Source of the DNA: Duganella sacchari
Lineage (GTDB): Bacteria > Pseudomonadota > Gammaproteobacteria > Burkholderiales > Burkholderiaceae_D
Reading direction: 5' to 3'
Assembly (NCBI RefSeq): GCF_900143065.1
Contig: NZ_FRCX01000013.1
Coordinates: 107,857-171,856 of the forward strand
DNA length: 64,000 bases
Part shown: positions 9,665 to 17,855 of the stretch, piece by piece
Position numbering within the stretch: the stretch's first letter is position 1
Layout of the letters: every line of letters begins with the position of its first letter
The notes under the pieces: model-generated
The model's database searches: none
What the model saw: the letters and a program-made list of their open reading frames with translations, nothing else
Told to the model about the DNA's origin: nothing
Translations under genes and position numbers: made by a program

Positions 9665-10912
9665 TTATTTCGCGGGTACTTCTTCATCCAGCGCGCCTTC
9701 CCACTTGGCGACGACCGCAGTGGCCACGGCATTGCCGACGGCGTTGGTGGCCGAGCGGCCCATGTCGAGGAATTGGTCTATGCCCATCAACAGCAGCAGG
9801 CCTGCTTCGGGAATGTGGAACTGGTTCAGCGTGGCAGCGATCACCACCAGCGAAGCGCGCGGCACGCCGGCGATGCCTTTCGACGTCACCATCAACAGCA
9901 GCAGCATGGTGATCTGCGTACCGAGCGACAGGTCGATGCCGTAAGCCTGGGTGATGAACAGCACGGCAAAGGTGCAGTACATCATCGAGCCATCCAGATT
10001 GAAGGAGTACCCCATCGGCATGACAAAGCTGGAGATTTTGCGCTTGACGCCAAACTGGTCCAGCGCTACCAGCAGCTTGGGATACGCGGCCTCCGAACTG
10101 GCGGTCGAAAACGCCAGCAGGAACGGTTCGCGTATCAGCACCACCAGGCGGAATACGCGTTTGCCGATAAAGGCAAAGCCGCCCAGGATCAGCAGCGCCC
10201 ACAGGCACGCCAGCGCCAGATAGAAGCCGCCCATGAATTTGGCGAAGGTCGCCAGGATGCCCAGGCCATTGGTGGTAATCACCGATGCCATGGCGGCAAA
10301 CACCGCCAGCGGCGCCAGGTTCATGACGGTGCCGGTGATGCGCAGCATGACTTGCGCCAGCTGATCGATCACGCCGGTGAGCTGGCGGGCCGAGTCGCCC
10401 AGCGCGCCGAGCGCACCGCCGAAGAAGATCGCAAAGACCAGCACCTGCAGGATTTCGTTATTGGCCATCGCCTCGATCGGCGACTTCGGCACCATGTGGG
10501 CGATAAAGTCCTTGAGCGTGAAGGCCGAGGTTTTCAGGCCGGTAACCGCATCGGCGGGCGGCAGCGGCAGGCCAAGGTGCGCTCCCAGCTGCATCATGTT
10601 GGACAGCAGCATGCCCAGCAGCAGCGAGATCAGCGAGGCGACCACAAACCAGGCCATGGCCTTGATGCCGACCCGGCCCGCCGTTTTGGCGTCACCCATG
10701 TGGGCGATGCCCACGGTCAGCGTCGAAAACACCAGCAGCGAGATGATCATTTTGATCAGCCGCAGGAAGACGTCGGTGATGATGGAGATATGCGCGGCAA
10801 TGTCAGCGCTGAGCTTGCGGTCCTGGATGGTTTCGTGGCAGCCGTAGCCGACCAGTACGCCAAGCACCATGGCCAGAAGAATATAGATGGTAAGGGGACG
10901 TTTCTTTTTCAC
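9665..10912 (-). CDS. dctA: C4-dicarboxylate:cation symporter
   Basis: 415 residues, the normal size for the DAACS family. Eight hydrophobic segments and the family signatures are visible: the serine-rich hairpin (FSTASSEAAYPK), the NLDGSMMY motif of the substrate and cation site, and GIAGVPRAS. DctA takes up succinate, fumarate and malate across the inner membrane. The start is GTG at 10912, preceded by GGAGAAGCT. A consensus sigma-54 element lies 59-73 bp upstream, and dctB/dctD are in the same run of genes, which supports dctA over the glutamate-type GltP paralogues. Confidence 0.92.
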   Translation of the reverse strand: MKKKRPLTIYILLAMVLGVLVGYGCHETIQDRKLSADIAAHISIITDVFLRLIKMIISLLVFSTLTVGIAHMGDAKTAGRVGIKAMAWFVVASLISLLLGMLLSNMMQLGAHLGLPLPPADAVTGLKTSAFTLKDFIAHMVPKSPIEAMANNEILQVLVFAIFFGGALGALGDSARQLTGVIDQLAQVMLRITGTVMNLAPLAVFAAMASVITTNGLGILATFAKFMGGFYLALACLWALLILGGFAFIGKRVFRLVVLIREPFLLAFSTASSEAAYPKLLVALDQFGVKRKISSFVMPMGYSFNLDGSMMYCTFAVLFITQAYGIDLSLGTQITMLLLLMVTSKGIAGVPRASLVVIAATLNQFHIPEAGLLLLMGIDQFLDMGRSATNAVGNAVATAVVAKWEGALDEEVPAK

Positions 10913-10970
10913 AGCTTCTCCGCTTTTATAGTTGTAAGCCCGGCAAGTGCCGTGACTGGGAGGCGGAATA

Positions 10971-10985
10971 GCAATGGCTGTGCCA
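10971..10985 (-). promoter_or_regulatory. Sigma-54 promoter of dctA
   Basis: On the minus strand the sequence is TGGCAC-AGCCA-TTGC, matching the -24/-12 consensus, with exactly 10 bp between GG and GC. Transcription should start near 10958, giving a leader of about 45 nt before the dctA GTG at 10912. Activation by the linked DctD is expected. Confidence 0.85.
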
Positions 10986-11041
10986 GCGCACGGCTGCGCC
11001 GCAAGCCATTGAAAAGAAAGGAGATTCCCGTGAGAAACAGT

Positions 11042-11057
11042 ACTAGACGAGGCTAGT
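11042..11057. promoter_or_regulatory. Candidate activator site upstream of dctA
   Basis: A perfect inverted repeat ACTAG-N6-CTAGT centred about 90 bp upstream of the predicted dctA transcription start. That distance is usual for enhancer-like DctD sites at sigma-54 promoters. Only position and symmetry support it; no second copy was found. Confidence 0.35.
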
Positions 11058-11131
11058 CAGCCCAGCAATCTGGACGCGCAAAAGGCGGTTTCTATGAAAA
11101 GTTGGACGAGCGGCCGCGCGGTGGGCGGCGA

Positions 11132-12064
11132 TTACCGGCCGTGGCGGAAGCGCGCCGCGTAGCCGCTGGCGCGGAATTGTTCAACCATGTGGTCGACGAA
11201 AACCCGTACCTTGGCCGGCACCAGCTTGCGGCTGGAATAGTAAATCGACAGCGGACGGGTTTCGGCAAACCAGTCGGGCAGCACGCGCACCAGCGCGCCG
11301 CTATCGAGCAGCGGCAAGGCATGCGGCATGGGCAGCATGCCGATACCCATGCCGCATGCCGCCGCGTGGGCGATGGCTTCCGGATCATCCAGCACCAGCA
11401 CCGGACGCACGCTGGCGACCACTTCGTCGCCGGACGTGTTCTTCAAGGTCCACGGCACCAGCCGGCCAGTGCTCAGGGAACGCCGCAGCAGGCCGCGATG
11501 CCGCGCCAGGTCTTGCGGCTGCTCAGGCGCCGTGTGCGCCTTCAGATACACCGGCGACGCTGCCAGCACAATGTCCACCCGCGCCAGCTCGCGTGCAATC
11601 AACGCGTCGGTCAGTTCGATGCCGCCACCGATGCCGACATCGTAGCCCTCGGCGATCAGATCCACCTGGCGGTTATCGAAATGCAGATCCGGCACCACGT
11701 CCGGGTAGCGGCGTGCAAACTCCGGCAGCAGCGGCAAAAAATACTGCCGCCCGACGGCATACGCCAGCGACACCTTGAGCGTGCCGGCCGGCTTGCCCGC
11801 GCCCTGGCTCAGGTCCGTCAGCGCGTCGCCGATTTCACTCCACGGCAGCCGCACCTGTCCATACAGCCGTTCGCCATCGGTGGTCAGCGCCAGGCTACGG
11901 GTGCTGCGCTGGAACAGGCGCACGCCGAGCCGCAGCTCCAGCCGGTTGACGCTCTTGCTGACCGCAGCCGGCGTCAGCCCCAGGCGGCGCGCGGCCGCAG
12001 AGAAACTGCCATCGTCGGCCGAGGCGATAAAGGCATCGAGATAGCTGCTGAGTTCGGTAAACAT
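11132..12064 (-). CDS. LysR-family transcriptional regulator
   Basis: 310 residues: an N-terminal winged helix-turn-helix (SFSAAARRLGLTPAAVSKSV) and a LysR substrate-binding domain from about residue 90. The YDVGIGGG element and the polar C-terminal tail (ASGYAARFRHGR) suit the CrgA-like group of betaproteobacterial LysR proteins. It is divergent from the SDR gene at 12178, the usual arrangement for a LysR regulator and its target. The effector cannot be told from sequence. Confidence 0.88.
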   Translation of the reverse strand: MFTELSSYLDAFIASADDGSFSAAARRLGLTPAAVSKSVNRLELRLGVRLFQRSTRSLALTTDGERLYGQVRLPWSEIGDALTDLSQGAGKPAGTLKVSLAYAVGRQYFLPLLPEFARRYPDVVPDLHFDNRQVDLIAEGYDVGIGGGIELTDALIARELARVDIVLAASPVYLKAHTAPEQPQDLARHRGLLRRSLSTGRLVPWTLKNTSGDEVVASVRPVLVLDDPEAIAHAAACGMGIGMLPMPHALPLLDSGALVRVLPDWFAETRPLSIYYSSRKLVPAKVRVFVDHMVEQFRASGYAARFRHGR

Positions 12065-12177
12065 GGGTTCATCTTATACCAATGGTTGAAACTGTAGGCG
12101 ATATTTCATGACTACCGCGACAAGCTGGGCGCGACCATACTGTGTTCATCAACCAACCACTCCCGAAAGGAAACATC

Positions 12178-12924
12178 ATGAACACCACCAAACTTGCAGG
12201 TAAAGTCGCTTTCATCAACGGCGGTTCGCGCGGCATCGGCGCTGCCACTGCCCGTCGCCTGGCGGCGGAAGGCGCGAAAGTCGTGATCGGCTACGGCGCA
12301 TCGGCCATCGCAGCGGAAGCGCTGGTCGGCGAAATTGAAGCGGCCGGCGGTACCGCATGGGCGATCAAGGCCGATGCCGCCAACGCCACGGAACTGAGCA
12401 ACGCCGTCAACGCCGCGGCTGACCGCTTCGGCCGCCTGGACATCCTGGTCAACAACGCCGGCGTGCTGCACCTGGGTCCGGTGGACCAGTTCTCGCTGGA
12501 AGATTTCGACCGCACGCTGGCGATCAATGTGCGCGCCGTGTTTGTGGCCTCGAAAGCCGCTGTGGCGCATATGAAGGATGGCGGCCGCATCATCAACATC
12601 GGCAGCACCAATGCGCAGCGCATGCCGTTCCAGGGCGGCGCGGCTTATGCGATGAGCAAATCGGCGCTGGTCGGCCTGGTCAAAGGCATGGCACGCGACC
12701 TGGGTCCACGCAACATCACCGTCAACAACGTGGCCCCTGGTCCGATCGATACGGAAATGAATCCGGCGGAAAGCGACTTCGCCACCGTCATGCACGGCCT
12801 GATGGCCTTGCCACGCCACGGCAAAGCCGAAGAAGTCGCCGGCATGGTAGCCTATCTGGCTGGTCCGGAAGCGGGCTTCGTCACCGGCGCCGACCTGCTG
12901 ATCGACGGCGGCTTCGCAGCGTAA
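12178..12924 (+). CDS. Classical SDR oxidoreductase
   Basis: 248 residues. The cofactor loop is GGSRGIG (about 15-21), NNAG is present, and the catalytic serine and YAMSK (YxxxK) are intact, so it should be an active NAD(P)H-dependent 3-oxoacyl-reductase-like enzyme. An upstream in-frame GTG at 12142 would add 12 residues, but AAAGGAAACATC immediately before the ATG at 12178 fixes the start there. It is divergent from the LysR gene at 11132-12064. It ends 2 bp before the convergent RNase T2 gene. The substrate is unknown. Confidence 0.88.
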   Translation: MNTTKLAGKVAFINGGSRGIGAATARRLAAEGAKVVIGYGASAIAAEALVGEIEAAGGTAWAIKADAANATELSNAVNAAADRFGRLDILVNNAGVLHLGPVDQFSLEDFDRTLAINVRAVFVASKAAVAHMKDGGRIINIGSTNAQRMPFQGGAAYAMSKSALVGLVKGMARDLGPRNITVNNVAPGPIDTEMNPAESDFATVMHGLMALPRHGKAEEVAGMVAYLAGPEAGFVTGADLLIDGGFAA

Positions 12925-12926
12925 GC

Positions 12927-13901
12927 TCAGTGCTTGCCGGCTGCCTCGACGTAGACTTCGTCGGCGCAGCCAACGGCGCGGGTGCCCGCAGGACGGGCAT
13001 TCGCGACCATCTGCGGCAGATCGCGGTCGGTGGAGAACTCCACCGGCAGCGACACACGGATCTCCTGCAAATACTTGTGCTGGGTGCAGACCAGCGTAAT
13101 CGCCTCCGCCACTTTCTCGCCGTAGCGCGCTTTCACGCGGTCAAAGAAGTCGTTCACGCGGAAGCTCTTGCCGGTGTTACCCAGCACGATCTTGCCCACT
13201 TCCGAATCGTTCACCACGCGCACCGCCGATACGGCTTTGAGGAAGTACTCATCCGGCGCCAGCGACTGGCACTTGCCGTGCTTGTTCCACTCATACGCAC
13301 CGAAGCTACGCTCGTAATAGAAGTTGGGCATCCATGGCGCGATCTTGTCGATGGTGTCCTTGCTGAGTTCAAACGGCTTGCCCTGGCAGCTGCCATACTG
13401 CGTGCCGCATTCTTTCTTGTTTGGCCACAGGCCGTGCAGGCTCAGCGTTTTCGCCTCCAGCGCGCCGCTGTTCATCGCATCGCATTCCGGCTTTTTGCCG
13501 TTATATCTGGTGTGTTCGCAAAAGCCGGGTTGCCAGGTGATCGCCAGCACATAGCTGTCCTGCTGGTTCGGCAGCGAGCACACTTCGCCCGCCGTGCCTT
13601 CCGGACGCGGCGCCGGCTTGTCGTCCAGCGCGGGCGTACCGCATGCACGCTGGACCCAGCGCAGCGATGGCTCAGCGCCGGGCACCTCGACGCGGACCCA
13701 ATCGTAATCGGTCTTGTTGATCTCGCGGACGGTGTAGGCCTTGCCGGCGCTGACCTTGACGTCGCCGGGATTGCTGCTCTTGGCGAAAGATGAAAAAGCT
13801 TCGCAGCTTTTGGTGGCGGTAAAACTGCCGGTGGCGGATTCACTGGCGCTGCATTCGAACGCGGTAAAAGCCAGTAGTGCGACAGCGATATAGCGGCGCA
13901 T
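12927..13901 (-). CDS. Secreted ribonuclease T2-family enzyme
   Basis: 324 residues with an N-terminal signal peptide. An SH3-like segment (about 45-90; GKAYTVREINKTDYDWVRV) precedes the RNase T2 domain. Both active-site signatures are visible: the first histidine block LSLHGLWPNKKECG and the second block EWNKHGKCQS with catalytic Glu, Lys and His. Several cysteines suit disulfides of a periplasmic or secreted enzyme. E. coli RNase I is the best-known bacterial relative and degrades RNA without base specificity. The extra N-terminal SH3-like module is not in E. coli RNase I. The gene is divergent from the small lipoprotein gene at 14057. Confidence 0.9.
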   Translation of the reverse strand: MRRYIAVALLAFTAFECSASESATGSFTATKSCEAFSSFAKSSNPGDVKVSAGKAYTVREINKTDYDWVRVEVPGAEPSLRWVQRACGTPALDDKPAPRPEGTAGEVCSLPNQQDSYVLAITWQPGFCEHTRYNGKKPECDAMNSGALEAKTLSLHGLWPNKKECGTQYGSCQGKPFELSKDTIDKIAPWMPNFYYERSFGAYEWNKHGKCQSLAPDEYFLKAVSAVRVVNDSEVGKIVLGNTGKSFRVNDFFDRVKARYGEKVAEAITLVCTQHKYLQEIRVSLPVEFSTDRDLPQMVANARPAGTRAVGCADEVYVEAAGKH

Positions 13902-14056
13902 AGGATCTCCAGGGGAGTGAAATGAAGTGCCAGCATTTTACCGGGGTTTGATACGCGGGTAGTAGTCCTACAAGCGCACTGCGGGCACGCCGACATTACG
14001 CTGTCTCAGGCATAGCTAAGATGGCAATCAGATCTTTTCCCACAGGAGAATCCAAC

Positions 14057-14317
14057 ATGAAACAGTTACATCTGACCGGCAAGCTTGCTTGTGCTGTTGT
14101 TGCCTTGGCCGCTGTCATCAGCGGTTGCCAGAAAAAAGCCGTAGACAATCCACCAGTGCCCGAAGCCACGCCAGCGCCAGCAGCGGCGCCCGCCACGCCA
14201 CCGACCACGACGCCTGAAGGCATGACGCCGGCCAATCCAAATGCTCCGGCAGCGGACGCGCCAACCCAAACGCCGCCGCCAGCCACGACCGAACCACCGC
14301 CACCCGCCACGCGTTAA
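14057..14317 (+). CDS. Small proline/alanine-rich lipoprotein
   Basis: 86 residues. A signal sequence of about 23 residues ends in the lipobox VISGC, so the mature protein is a lipid-anchored peptide of about 60 residues. That part is almost wholly Pro, Ala and Thr (repeated TPPPA/PPPPA patterns) and should be disordered, perhaps spanning part of the periplasm. CAGGAGAATCCAAC before ATG 14057 fixes the start; an ATG at 14021 would place the signal peptide too far inside. No enzymatic domain is visible. A strong hairpin follows at 14340. Confidence 0.75.
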   Translation: MKQLHLTGKLACAVVALAAVISGCQKKAVDNPPVPEATPAPAAAPATPPTTTPEGMTPANPNAPAADAPTQTPPPATTEPPPPATR

Positions 14318-14339
14318 TCTGCTCGCCGGGAGCACGTGC

Positions 14340-14373
14340 GCCAACACCGCAGCCTTCGGGCTGCGCTGTTGGC
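14340..14373. terminator. Bidirectional hairpin terminator
   Basis: GCCAACA and CGCAGCC arms pair with GGCTGCG and TGTTGGC around a TTCG tetraloop, with one central C-C mismatch. The hairpin lies between the convergent lipoprotein gene (stop 14317) and the LysR gene (stop 14375). Only TTT follows it on the plus strand, so termination strength is uncertain. Confidence 0.7.
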
Positions 14374-14374
14374 T

Positions 14375-15247
14375 TTAGCGCGTTTGGATAGCGCCGAAGA
14401 ATGCAGCAAATGCATCGCGCGCGGCATGCTGCGTGATGTCGCTGCGCCACACCAGCATGGTCTGGACCAGGGCGCTTTCGGGGGCCAGCGTATGCACGCG
14501 TATCGATTCCGCCAGTCCGCGCTGCCGGATCACTTCACGCGGCATCATGGCCACGCCCATGCCTGCCGCCACACAACCAATGATGGCCTCGAAGGTACCG
14601 AATTCCGCGATCCGCGCCGGCGACACGCCGCCTTCGGCAAACCACGCCTCCAGACGACGGCGGTAAGAGCAGCCGCTACGGAAGCCCAGCAAGGTGCGCT
14701 TGGCCACGTCCGACGGCGATGTCACAGGTGGATGCAGGCTGTCAGTCAGCAGCACCAGTTCTTCTTCAAACACGGGTAATTGCGTCAGTTCCGGCCTGTC
14801 GACTGGCGCCGCCACCAGCGCCACATCCACCTTGTGGTTCAGCACCGCCTGGATCAGATAATCGCTGGGGCCGGTATCGAGCAGCAGGTCCACCTGCGGA
14901 TACTGGCGGTGGAACTGGCCCAGCACCAGCGGCAGGCGTGCCGCCGCAGTGGTTTCCATCGAGCCGATCTTGAGCTGGCCGGAAGGCTGGCGATCACCGC
15001 GCATGGCTTCCTGCGCCTCGTCCGCCAGTTGCAGCAGGCGTTCGGTGTAGGCCAGCAGGCGCGCACCGTCTTCGGTAATCAGCATGCGCCGTCCGGAACG
15101 GTGGAACAGGCTGACGCCCAGCGATTCCTCCAGCTGGGTCAGCCGCGCCGACACATTCGATTGCACCCGGTTGAGCCGCGCGGCGGCCTGCGTGACGCCG
15201 CCCTCCTCGGCCACGGTTTTGAAGATACGCAGGGATGAGAGTTCCAT
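14375..15247 (-). CDS. LysR-family regulator of the MFS/tautomerase unit
   Basis: 290 residues. The N-terminal HTH reads GGVTQAAARLNRVQSNVSARL, a common motif of the LysR subgroup related to ArgP/PtxR-like regulators, followed by a substrate-binding domain (GQLKIGSMET onward). It is divergent from the MFS gene at 15345, with a T-N11-A-type palindrome 4 bp from its own start codon, so it probably autoregulates and controls the transporter. The ligand is unknown. Confidence 0.87.
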   Translation of the reverse strand: MELSSLRIFKTVAEEGGVTQAAARLNRVQSNVSARLTQLEESLGVSLFHRSGRRMLITEDGARLLAYTERLLQLADEAQEAMRGDRQPSGQLKIGSMETTAAARLPLVLGQFHRQYPQVDLLLDTGPSDYLIQAVLNHKVDVALVAAPVDRPELTQLPVFEEELVLLTDSLHPPVTSPSDVAKRTLLGFRSGCSYRRRLEAWFAEGGVSPARIAEFGTFEAIIGCVAAGMGVAMMPREVIRQRGLAESIRVHTLAPESALVQTMLVWRSDITQHAARDAFAAFFGAIQTR

Positions 15248-15250
15248 ATC

Positions 15251-15267
15251 ATTCTCAATTAAAGAAT
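15251..15267. promoter_or_regulatory. Putative LysR box between regulator and MFS gene
   Basis: ATTCT-N7-AGAAT is a perfect 5-bp inverted repeat containing the T-N11-A core of LysR sites. It lies beside the LysR start (15247) and about 12 bp upstream of the MFS -10 element, a position suited to both autorepression and activation. Confidence 0.55.
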
Positions 15268-15278
15268 TGTTGATTCAG

Positions 15279-15284
15279 TATAAT
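15279..15284 (+). promoter_or_regulatory. -10 element of the MFS promoter
   Basis: A perfect TATAAT, 61 bp upstream of the MFS start codon. No good -35 box lies at the right spacing; instead the LysR palindrome covers that position, as expected for an activator-dependent promoter. Confidence 0.45.
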
Positions 15285-15344
15285 TCATTTTTCATGATGC
15301 TTGATCTGGCCTATATTGGCAACATCGGATCAAGGAGCTGCGTC

Positions 15345-16730
15345 ATGAAAACCACACCGTCACTGGCCATACTGCTGGCATGCAGCTTTGCCTTCATCAT
15401 CGTCCAGCTGGACGTCACCATCGTCAACGTAGCGTTGCCGCAGATCGGCCGCGAACTGCAGGCAGGCGTGAGCCAGCTGCAATGGGTGGTGGATGCCTAC
15501 ACGCTGGGCTTCGCGGTATTTCTGCTGTCGGCCGGCGCGCTGGGCGACCATTTCGGTTCGCGCCGCGTGTTCCTGAGCGGCTTTGCGCTGTTCACCCTGG
15601 CTTCGCTGGCCTGCGCCATGGCGCCCGATGCACTGCTGCTGAATGTCGCACGTGCCGCGCAAGGCATCGGTGCGGCGCTGCTGGTGCCGAGTTCGCTGTC
15701 CATCCTCAATACCGTCTACGCACACGACCGCAAGATGCTGGCGAAGGCCATCGCCTGGTGGACAGCCGCAGGTGGCGTATCGATCGCGGCCGGACCGGTG
15801 CTGGGTGGCTTGCTGATGTCGGCCCTGGGCTGGCGTAGCATCTTCTGGGTGAACATGCCCATCTGCCTGATCGGCTTCTGGCTGACCTTGCGCGTGGTAC
15901 CGGTGCTGCATCACAGCGGACCGGCACGCAATTTTGATGTGCCGGGGCAGATTCTGGCTGTGATCGCGCTGACCGCCTTCATTGGCGCCGTGATTGAAGT
16001 GCAGGCGCCGGGCCTGACGCACATCGCCGTGGTCAGCGCGTTTGTGGTGGCGCTGATGGCTGGCGCGCTGTTCATCCGTGTCGAACGCCGCAGCGCCGGG
16101 CCGATGCTGCCGCTGCAGCTGTTCCGGCAACCCGGCTTTGGCCCGGCGGTGCTGTTCGGCGTGTTCGTCAACTTTGCCTACTACGGCGTGATCTTCATTC
16201 TGAGTTTTTATCTGCAAAAAGTGCGCGGCTTCTCCGTGCTGCATGCGGGCCTGATTTTCCTGCCGCTCACCGCCACCTTCCTGTTTTCCAATATCGTCAG
16301 CGGCTGGGCGCAGGCACGCGTCGGCTCGCGCCTGCCGATGATTGTGGGCGGCCTGATCGGCGCCAGCGGCTACGCCTTGCTCGGCCTGTTTGGCATCTCG
16401 GCTTCGGCCAGCTTCTGGGCCATGCTGCCCGGTCTGGCGCTGATCCCGGCTGGCATGGGCTTCGCCGTACCCGCCATGACCACGGCCATTCTGGCTTCGG
16501 TCGAAAAGCGCCAGGCGGGCACGGCATCGGCAGTTTTGAACACTGCGCGCCAGGTCGGCGGCGCCATGGGCGTGGCCGTCTATGGCGCGCTGGTGGCGGC
16601 GCCGGAAACCGCGACTGTACTCCACGGCATCGAAATCGCCATGACCGTGTCCACCGCACTACTGCTGGCCGGCGCCCTGCTGGCCTGGCAAACCAATTTT
16701 AACCAAGGAGAAAAGCTATGCCATTCGTAA
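15345..16730 (+). CDS. DHA2-type MFS drug or aromatic-compound exporter
   Basis: 461 residues, almost entirely membrane helices. Family signatures: LDVTIVNVALPQIGREL (motif D1 of the DHA2/EmrB group), ALGDHFGSRRVF (motif A) and a motif-C-like GPVLGGLL. Such proteins are proton-driven exporters of drugs or small organics. AAGGAG at 15332-15337 precedes the ATG at 15345; the frame is open further upstream, but that part is not protein-like. The last 13 nt overlap the tautomerase gene, so the two are translated together. The LysR gene is divergent. Confidence 0.88.
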   Translation: MKTTPSLAILLACSFAFIIVQLDVTIVNVALPQIGRELQAGVSQLQWVVDAYTLGFAVFLLSAGALGDHFGSRRVFLSGFALFTLASLACAMAPDALLLNVARAAQGIGAALLVPSSLSILNTVYAHDRKMLAKAIAWWTAAGGVSIAAGPVLGGLLMSALGWRSIFWVNMPICLIGFWLTLRVVPVLHHSGPARNFDVPGQILAVIALTAFIGAVIEVQAPGLTHIAVVSAFVVALMAGALFIRVERRSAGPMLPLQLFRQPGFGPAVLFGVFVNFAYYGVIFILSFYLQKVRGFSVLHAGLIFLPLTATFLFSNIVSGWAQARVGSRLPMIVGGLIGASGYALLGLFGISASASFWAMLPGLALIPAGMGFAVPAMTTAILASVEKRQAGTASAVLNTARQVGGAMGVAVYGALVAAPETATVLHGIEIAMTVSTALLLAGALLAWQTNFNQGEKLCHS

Positions 16731-16933
16731 ATATCCGCATCACCAATGAAGGCGCAACTGCCGAGCAAAAGCAGGAACTGATTCAGGGCGTGACCGACCT
16801 GCTGCAACGCGTGCTCAACAAGAACCCGGCCACTACCTTTGTCATCATCGACGAAGTGGAAACGGACAACTGGGGCATCGGCGGCCAGAACGTCACCACG
16901 CTGCGCCAGCGTGCAGCAGCCGCCAAATCCTGA
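16718..16933 (+). CDS. 4-oxalocrotonate tautomerase-family protein
   Basis: 71 residues. Met-1 is followed by Pro, the catalytic base of the family after Met removal, and the beta-alpha-beta fold is clear (PFVNIRITNEGATAEQ, then a helix, then TTFVIIDEVETDNWGIGG). The positions that hold Arg11 and Arg39 in true 4-oxalocrotonate tautomerase are Gly and Thr here, so it is unlikely to be the muconate-pathway enzyme and belongs with the uncharacterised DNWGIGG group. AAGGAGAAAAGCT lies before its ATG, inside the MFS gene. Confidence 0.85.
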   Translation: MPFVNIRITNEGATAEQKQELIQGVTDLLQRVLNKNPATTFVIIDEVETDNWGIGGQNVTTLRQRAAAAKS

Positions 16934-17070
16934 CGCTGGTTCAAAACGAGATGTGCAGTTTGCCGATATATTTCCATCGCGCGGGCTGCACGATTGAAAG
17001 CTGGCCGTTTGGAACATTGTTTTCGATAGACTGCAATGACAACCTATCAAACATTAAGCCAGAGGCCATC

Positions 17071-17385
17071 ATGCACCATCACTACGATCCCAACCGTCTG
17101 CTCGATCACATCTCGCACCGGCTCAACCTCAAGAACGATGCCGCCCTCGCACGGACGCTGGAGGTGACTTCGCCCATGATCTGCAAAGTTCGCAAACGCC
17201 ACTTGACGCTGGGCGCCTCGCTGCTCATCCGCATCCACGAGGTGACCAATTTGCCGATCCGCGACCTGCTGGACATGGTAGGCGACCGCCGCCAAAAATA
17301 CCGCCTGTCGACCGCACAGGGGCGTCCCAACGCCGGATCGTCCAATCAATCAGGCAACGCTAACGCAACGGACCTGATGCGGTGA
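17071..17385 (+). CDS. Small XRE/phage-regulator-like DNA-binding protein
   Basis: 104 residues. Residues about 7-70 are helical with the pattern of a lambda-repressor-like HTH (NDAALARTLEVTSPMICKVR as helices 2 and 3, then ASLLIRIHEVTNLPIRDLLDMVG). The C-terminal 30 residues are polar and disordered. Proteins of this kind recur in Oxalobacteraceae genomes and have no assigned role. The ATG at 17071 has a weak AGAGG site. The last 26 nt overlap the convergent response-regulator gene. Confidence 0.65.
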   Translation: MHHHYDPNRLLDHISHRLNLKNDAALARTLEVTSPMICKVRKRHLTLGASLLIRIHEVTNLPIRDLLDMVGDRRQKYRLSTAQGRPNAGSSNQSGNANATDLMR

Positions 17386-17749
17386 GCAGGGTATCGAGCA
17401 GCACCTTAAACTCGGCCGGCTTGGTCAGATGCAGGTCAAATCCCGCTGCCAGAATGCGGGACTTGGCCCTGTCATCGTTCCAGGCGGTGTAGGCAATGAG
17501 CACCGGCTGCGCGATCTGGTCCATTTGCCGGATGCGGGCAGCGACCTGGCAGCCATCCATGTGGGGCATGCCGATATCCAGCAGCACCACCTCCGGCCTG
17601 AAACGCGATAGCGCAACGAGCCCCTCCTGTCCGCCGTATGCCACACACGTCGCGTAATCATGCAGCGTCAGCATCTCCGCCAACAGGTCGGCAGCATCCG
17701 GGTGGTCGTCGATAATCAATACCCGACGTTGTGTACGCCCTTGTGGCAT
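17360..17749 (-). CDS. Single-domain CheY-like response regulator
   Basis: 129 residues, only a receiver domain: VLIIDDHPDAADLL (acidic pair), the phospho-acceptor Asp in VVLLDIGMPHMDG, the Thr in AYTAWNDD and the Lys in LTKPAEF. There is no output domain. The start is ATG 17749, with AAGGGAG 8 nt upstream; the frame extends further but overlaps the kinase gene and is not protein-like. It lies 106 bp downstream of the kinase gene at 17856-18992, so the pair is probably a two-component system acting through protein-protein contact. Confidence 0.85.
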   Translation of the reverse strand: MPQGRTQRRVLIIDDHPDAADLLAEMLTLHDYATCVAYGGQEGLVALSRFRPEVVLLDIGMPHMDGCQVAARIRQMDQIAQPVLIAYTAWNDDRAKSRILAAGFDLHLTKPAEFKVLLDTLLTASGPLR

Positions 17750-17855
17750 TACCGCTCCCTTCGGAAAGTCAGCGATGACCGGTAAGCCATGGTATGCCGT
17801 GGAGGCCGCTGTATTGTCAGCGGCCTGCGCTGTCGGCGGTAGGACAACACGCCGT

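Noticed and set aside
11030..11056. An 8-codon reading frame (GTG start) with a perfect AAAGGAG six bases upstream, between dctA and the LysR gene
   Set aside because: No plus-strand gene follows for 1.1 kb, so a leader peptide has nothing to control. It also covers the candidate dctA activator site. Most likely chance.
16718..16933. Tautomerase as the 4-oxalocrotonate tautomerase of the nba route
   Set aside because: It lacks Arg11 and Arg39 equivalents and is far from the nba genes; the deaminase branch does not need this step.
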